DNA of 64,000 bases from JAKVBH01 sp049800955. Its GTDB lineage: Bacteria; Pseudomonadota; Alphaproteobacteria; Rhodobacterales; Rhodobacteraceae. Both the position numbers and the translations under genes were made by a program. The notes under the pieces are model-generated. The model was given only the letters and a program-made list of their open reading frames with translations. It made no database searches and was not told the origin of the DNA. Shown piece after piece: positions 61,229-64,000 of this stretch; position 1 is the stretch's first letter; every line of letters starts with the position of its first letter. The stretch covers positions 186,001-250,000 of the forward strand of contig NZ_JBNAGA010000003.1 in NCBI RefSeq assembly GCF_049800955.1. Direction: 5' to 3'.

Positions 61229-62228
61229 CGGGCTGGCCGCATTGCGTCAGCACGAAGACACCGTTTTCCAATTCACCCTCGCGGGTTTCGTCATACCGGT
61301 CGATGGAGACAAGGCCACCCACGGCGGAGGCATTGGTGCCCCCGAAAGTGCCCCCGTAATTGCCGATGGTCTGGCCAACCTCATTGGTGATCTCCACTTC
61401 GCCCAGAAAGGCACCCTCATCATTGATATCGGTGATCAGGAGCGCCAGCGAATTGAGGTCTTCCTCGGTCCCGTCGGGCAAGAGCAACGTGCGGGCATAG
61501 ACCGACCCATTGACCTGATTGTCCACGAAGTTCGCATTGAGCAGGATCGAGCCCACAATGCGCGCCGCTTCAAGCGGCTGAATGTCTTCATCCGTGCCGG
61601 GCGGAATGGGCAGGAGCGCGGGACCACCGAATTGGCCGATATTGGTCACCGCAGCGTAATCACCCGCATAGCTGACCTGGCCCGCGCCGGGGCCATCGCC
61701 CACGGCCGGGCGCGTGAACGTGCCGTTCTGGCGATAGAAGCCACCCTGTTGCACCTCGTTGAACTGCGGGCCGCCGCCCACGGTAAAGGCTGTGACAGAG
61801 CCGTCCGCACTGTCGCCACCGATCGCGATGAAGAGACGGTCCAGCGCGTCTTCCTGCTTGGTGTAGGCCACATAGTCGATCCCGTCGCCATCCGCCGTGG
61901 TCGAGATCTTCAGTGTGTTGTTGCGCGCATAGGTGACCGATTCCGGCGTGCCGTCGATGCCCTTGGTCGTGACCGAGATGGTGTTGCCATCGGGCGCAAT
62001 CGTCACGTTGGTGGTGTTGATGAACAGATCTTCCGGGACGGTCGGGGCGTCGGTCGGCGCATCGGGATCCACCGGCAGGGCCGGGTCCGCCGGATCGGTC
62101 GGATCCGTCGGTGTGTCATCCGGCGCTTCCGCTTCGGGATCCGCCTCGAATGGATTGTCTTTACCCGTTGAGCCGTCGCATCCCGCAACAAACCCAAGTG
62201 CCAGCAACACCGCAAGCATCCGTGTCAT
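61194..62228 (-). CDS. Surface lipoprotein with TbpB-like barrel, probable Slam substrate
   Basis: The 344-residue protein has a lipoprotein signal with lipobox FVAGC, an acidic Asp/Pro/Thr-rich linker (about 25-65) and a C-terminal Gly-rich barrel. The barrel contains YAGDYAAVTN, NFVDNQVNGSVYAR, FLGEVEI and YGGTFGGTNASAVGGLVS, the pattern of transferrin-binding-protein-like Slam cargo. Two cysteines close the C-terminus (TQCGQPDDAPICDA). The ATG at 62228 is chosen because it starts the lipoprotein signal. Ligand unknown; iron or haem is possible but unsupported. Confidence 0.82.
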   Translation of the reverse strand: MTRMLAVLLALGFVAGCDGSTGKDNPFEADPEAEAPDDTPTDPTDPADPALPVDPDAPTDAPTVPEDLFINTTNVTIAPDGNTISVTTKGIDGTPESVTYARNNTLKISTTADGDGIDYVAYTKQEDALDRLFIAIGGDSADGSVTAFTVGGGPQFNEVQQGGFYRQNGTFTRPAVGDGPGAGQVSYAGDYAAVTNIGQFGGPALLPIPPGTDEDIQPLEAARIVGSILLNANFVDNQVNGSVYARTLLLPDGTEEDLNSLALLITDINDEGAFLGEVEITNEVGQTIGNYGGTFGGTNASAVGGLVSIDRYDETREGELENGVFVLTQCGQPDDAPICDAVAP

Positions 62229-62425
62229 GACCAGCCCCAATCTGCCTGAATAATTGTTTTGTCCCACCTGCTGTGAACAACTCAAATTCGTCAATAAAAA
62301 AAGCGGCCTACCACGATTTCTTCACCCATTGCGTCCGTGGCGCAATACTGCATCTCGCGGTTCAAAAAGCGCGCCACACAAGATAGGGTGGGACACCGAC
62401 TCATCTAGTGGAAAGGATTCGCCCC

Positions 62426-63331
62426 ATGGGCCTCACGCCGGAACAGCAAGCCGAAATCGACGCCCAGCGATCCGAGACGCACAGCACATTGCGCGCCACC
62501 GTGCCTGCCATGGAGGCCCATCTCTACCACGCGCGCCCCGTGCTCGATCACGGGTTTGTCCGCGTGATCGACTATATGGGCGACGATGCCGCCATCTGTC
62601 AGGCTGCCCGCGTCTCCTACGGCAAGGGCACGAAATCGGTCCAGAACGACGAGGGGCTGATCCGCTACCTCATGCGCCACTGGCACTCGACGCCCTTCGA
62701 GATGTGCGAGATCAAACTGCACGTGAAACTGCCCGTCTTCGTCGCCCGCCAATGGATCCGCCACCGCACCGCCAATGTGAACGAATATTCCGCCCGCTAC
62801 TCGATCCTCGATCGCGAATTCTACATCCCCGCCCCCGAGCATCTCAACGCGCAGTCCGTGGTCAACAATCAGGGCCGCGGCAAGGCGCTGGAGGGGGCCG
62901 AGGCCGACCGCGTGCTCAAGATCCTGAGCGACGACGCCATGCGCTGCTATGACAATTACGAACAGATGATCTCACAGGACGGCCAGGACGGCCTCGCCCG
63001 CGAGCTCGCCCGCATGAACCTGCCCGCCAATGTCTACACGCAATGGTACTGGAAGGTGGACCTGCACAACCTGCTGCACTTCCTGCGGCTGCGTGCCGAC
63101 GCCCACGCCCAATACGAAATCCGCGTCTACGCCGACGCGATCTGCGAGATGGTCAAGGATTGGGTGCCCTTCGCCTACAAGGCGTTCGAAGACTACCGCA
63201 TGGGCGGCGCGACTTTGTCGGCTGGCGCTTTGGACTGCTTGCGTCGCATGCTGGCCGGCGAAGAGGTCACGCAGGAGAACTCGGGTATGAGCAAAGGCGA
63301 GTGGCGGGAGTTTCAGGGGGTGATTGGGTGA
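62426..63331 (+). CDS. thyX: FAD-dependent thymidylate synthase
   Basis: The 301-residue protein carries the ThyX motif RHRTANVNEYSARYS and the flavin region TPFEMCEIK. It makes dTMP from dUMP using methylenetetrahydrofolate and FAD. The ATG at 62426 has AAAGGA upstream; a GTG six codons earlier is possible. It stands alone. Confidence 0.96.
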   Translation: MGLTPEQQAEIDAQRSETHSTLRATVPAMEAHLYHARPVLDHGFVRVIDYMGDDAAICQAARVSYGKGTKSVQNDEGLIRYLMRHWHSTPFEMCEIKLHVKLPVFVARQWIRHRTANVNEYSARYSILDREFYIPAPEHLNAQSVVNNQGRGKALEGAEADRVLKILSDDAMRCYDNYEQMISQDGQDGLARELARMNLPANVYTQWYWKVDLHNLLHFLRLRADAHAQYEIRVYADAICEMVKDWVPFAYKAFEDYRMGGATLSAGALDCLRRMLAGEEVTQENSGMSKGEWREFQGVIG

Positions 63332-63693
63332 GCTGCACCAACAGAGGGTAGCCCCAGACCCTGGGTGGGGGCGCAAGCCCCCTCCGTTTTGCCGCAGGCA
63401 AACCTCCGGTTTGAAGGGGAGGGTCGGGGGCTGCCCGGCGATGCCGGGCGGAGCGCGCGTGCCAAGAGCGGCAAGGATCCAATCCATGGGATCAACGCAC
63501 CCCAGCCCGATGCGCGCTCGCAGAGCGCAGGGCAGCGCCGGACCGTCCCATCGGGCTGGCGATTTGGCTGATCTAAGTGCGCCGATTGTCTGGTGCGATG
63601 ATTTGGTGGGGATAAAGGGCTTTTGAACGCAGGGTGGTTCGCCATCCCGCGGGCAGGCGATGGCCGGTCAATCACCATTTTGGATGAGTGAAT
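63332..63693. other. Structured gene-free interval after thyX
   Basis: These 362 bp have no convincing gene. The first half is GC-rich with several short inverted repeats; the strongest is listed separately (63502-63559). Base composition then falls towards the AT-richer gene that follows. Confidence 0.65.
63502..63559. other. Nested inverted repeat
   Basis: Outer arms CCAGCCCGATG/CATCGGGCTGG (11 bp, perfect) enclose an inner hairpin GCGCTC-GCA-GAGCGC. No T-tract follows. It could be a REP-like element, a structured RNA or an end of an integrated segment. Confidence 0.6.
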
Positions 63694-64000
63694 ATGAAAT
63701 TTAGAGTTTTTGTAGATGAAAGTGGGCAAACTGGTATTACAAAAGTCCGTAGTAAAAATAGTCCTGGCGCGTCGCCATATTTTGTGATGGGAGCAGTGGT
63801 TTGTGAGCCAACAAGTGAAGTCCATCTTGCAAATGCGATTGCGCAGTTCAAAAAAGAAATTAGAAAGAAATCGTGGAAGCATGCTTCGGACCTTGGGCAC
63901 TTCGAAAAAGTGCTGTTAGCGAGAGAATTAAGTCGTTTGCCAATTAGATATTTCGCTACAATATCTCTCAAAGAAACACTTGGGGAGTATAAAGAGGATA
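63694..64000 (+). CDS. DUF3800-family protein, cut by the window end
   Basis: The first 102 residues begin MKFRVFVDESGQTGITK, the DESG signature of DUF3800, an RNase H-like family often found in prophages and defence islands. A short GGATGAG precedes the ATG. The gene is clearly richer in A and T than its neighbours (many AAA, ATT and AAT codons), suggesting acquisition by transfer. The C-terminal part is outside the window. Confidence 0.78.
   Translation, partial: MKFRVFVDESGQTGITKVRSKNSPGASPYFVMGAVVCEPTSEVHLANAIAQFKKEIRKKSWKHASDLGHFEKVLLARELSRLPIRYFATISLKETLGEYKED

Overview
The window looks like a chromosomal segment from an alphaproteobacterium of the Roseobacter group (Rhodobacteraceae). 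Grounds are the GC-rich coding sequence, the gene families (Slam with a TbpB-type surface lipoprotein, xsc-type taurine remnants, ccoNOQP/ccoGHIS, NADP malic enzyme with a phosphotransacetylase-like tail, thyX, an LdtR-like MarR protein) and the gene orders. This is inference from protein recognition; no searches were run. I see no rRNA, tRNA, CRISPR array or intact insertion sequence.

Layout. 0.1-5.6 kb: cell-elongation operon mreC-mreD-mrdA-rodA followed by a 2-hydroxyacid dehydrogenase gene, but without mreB at its head. 5.6-9.4 kb: a broken fghA, its intact partner adhC, a LysR regulator and a bestrophin-type channel. 9.5-19.2 kb: a Cds1-like PLP enzyme, a TauE-type permease, and a LysR-controlled block (aldehyde dehydrogenase, M19-like peptidase, BCCT transporter, an unrecognised 558-residue protein, DUF3726 protein, RidA). 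Three genes of this block carry lesions: two homopolymer frameshifts and one amber codon. 19.3-22.5 kb: a MerR-regulated metal-response unit (permease, small Cys/His-rich protein, DUF411 protein, cytochrome c). 22.6-23.8 kb: relics of what looks like a taurine/sulfoacetaldehyde catabolic locus (MocR/TauR C-terminus, TRAP small subunit, phosphate acetyltransferase). 24.0-31.3 kb: a dimethylglycine-dehydrogenase-like enzyme, a J-domain protein, an acyl-CoA synthetase and malic enzyme.

31.5-36.0 kb is a tightly overlapped nucleoside salvage operon, cdd-deoA-deoB-add-upp. 36.1-38.5 kb holds a SPOR-domain protein and a membrane protein. 38.6-48.8 kb holds the cbb3 oxidase genes in two units, ccoNOQP and ccoGHIS, separated by about 2.4 kb with a beta-propeller protein, a LysR regulator and two micro-ORFs. 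FNR-type boxes (TTGAY-N4-GTCAA) lie before ccoN/uspA, before ccoG and before ppk2, suggesting an oxygen-responsive neighbourhood. 49-59.5 kb is mostly housekeeping and accessory metabolism. 59.6-62.2 kb encodes a Slam-type outer-membrane translocon with its probable surface lipoprotein substrate. The window ends with thyX, a structured intergenic segment and the start of an AT-richer DUF3800 gene that may mark an island boundary.

A recurring theme is decay or rearrangement: fghA, the missing mreB, the BCCT/DUF3726/M19 lesions and the taurine relics all lie within 5-24 kb. The two single-base homopolymer lesions could be sequencing errors; the others cannot be explained that way.
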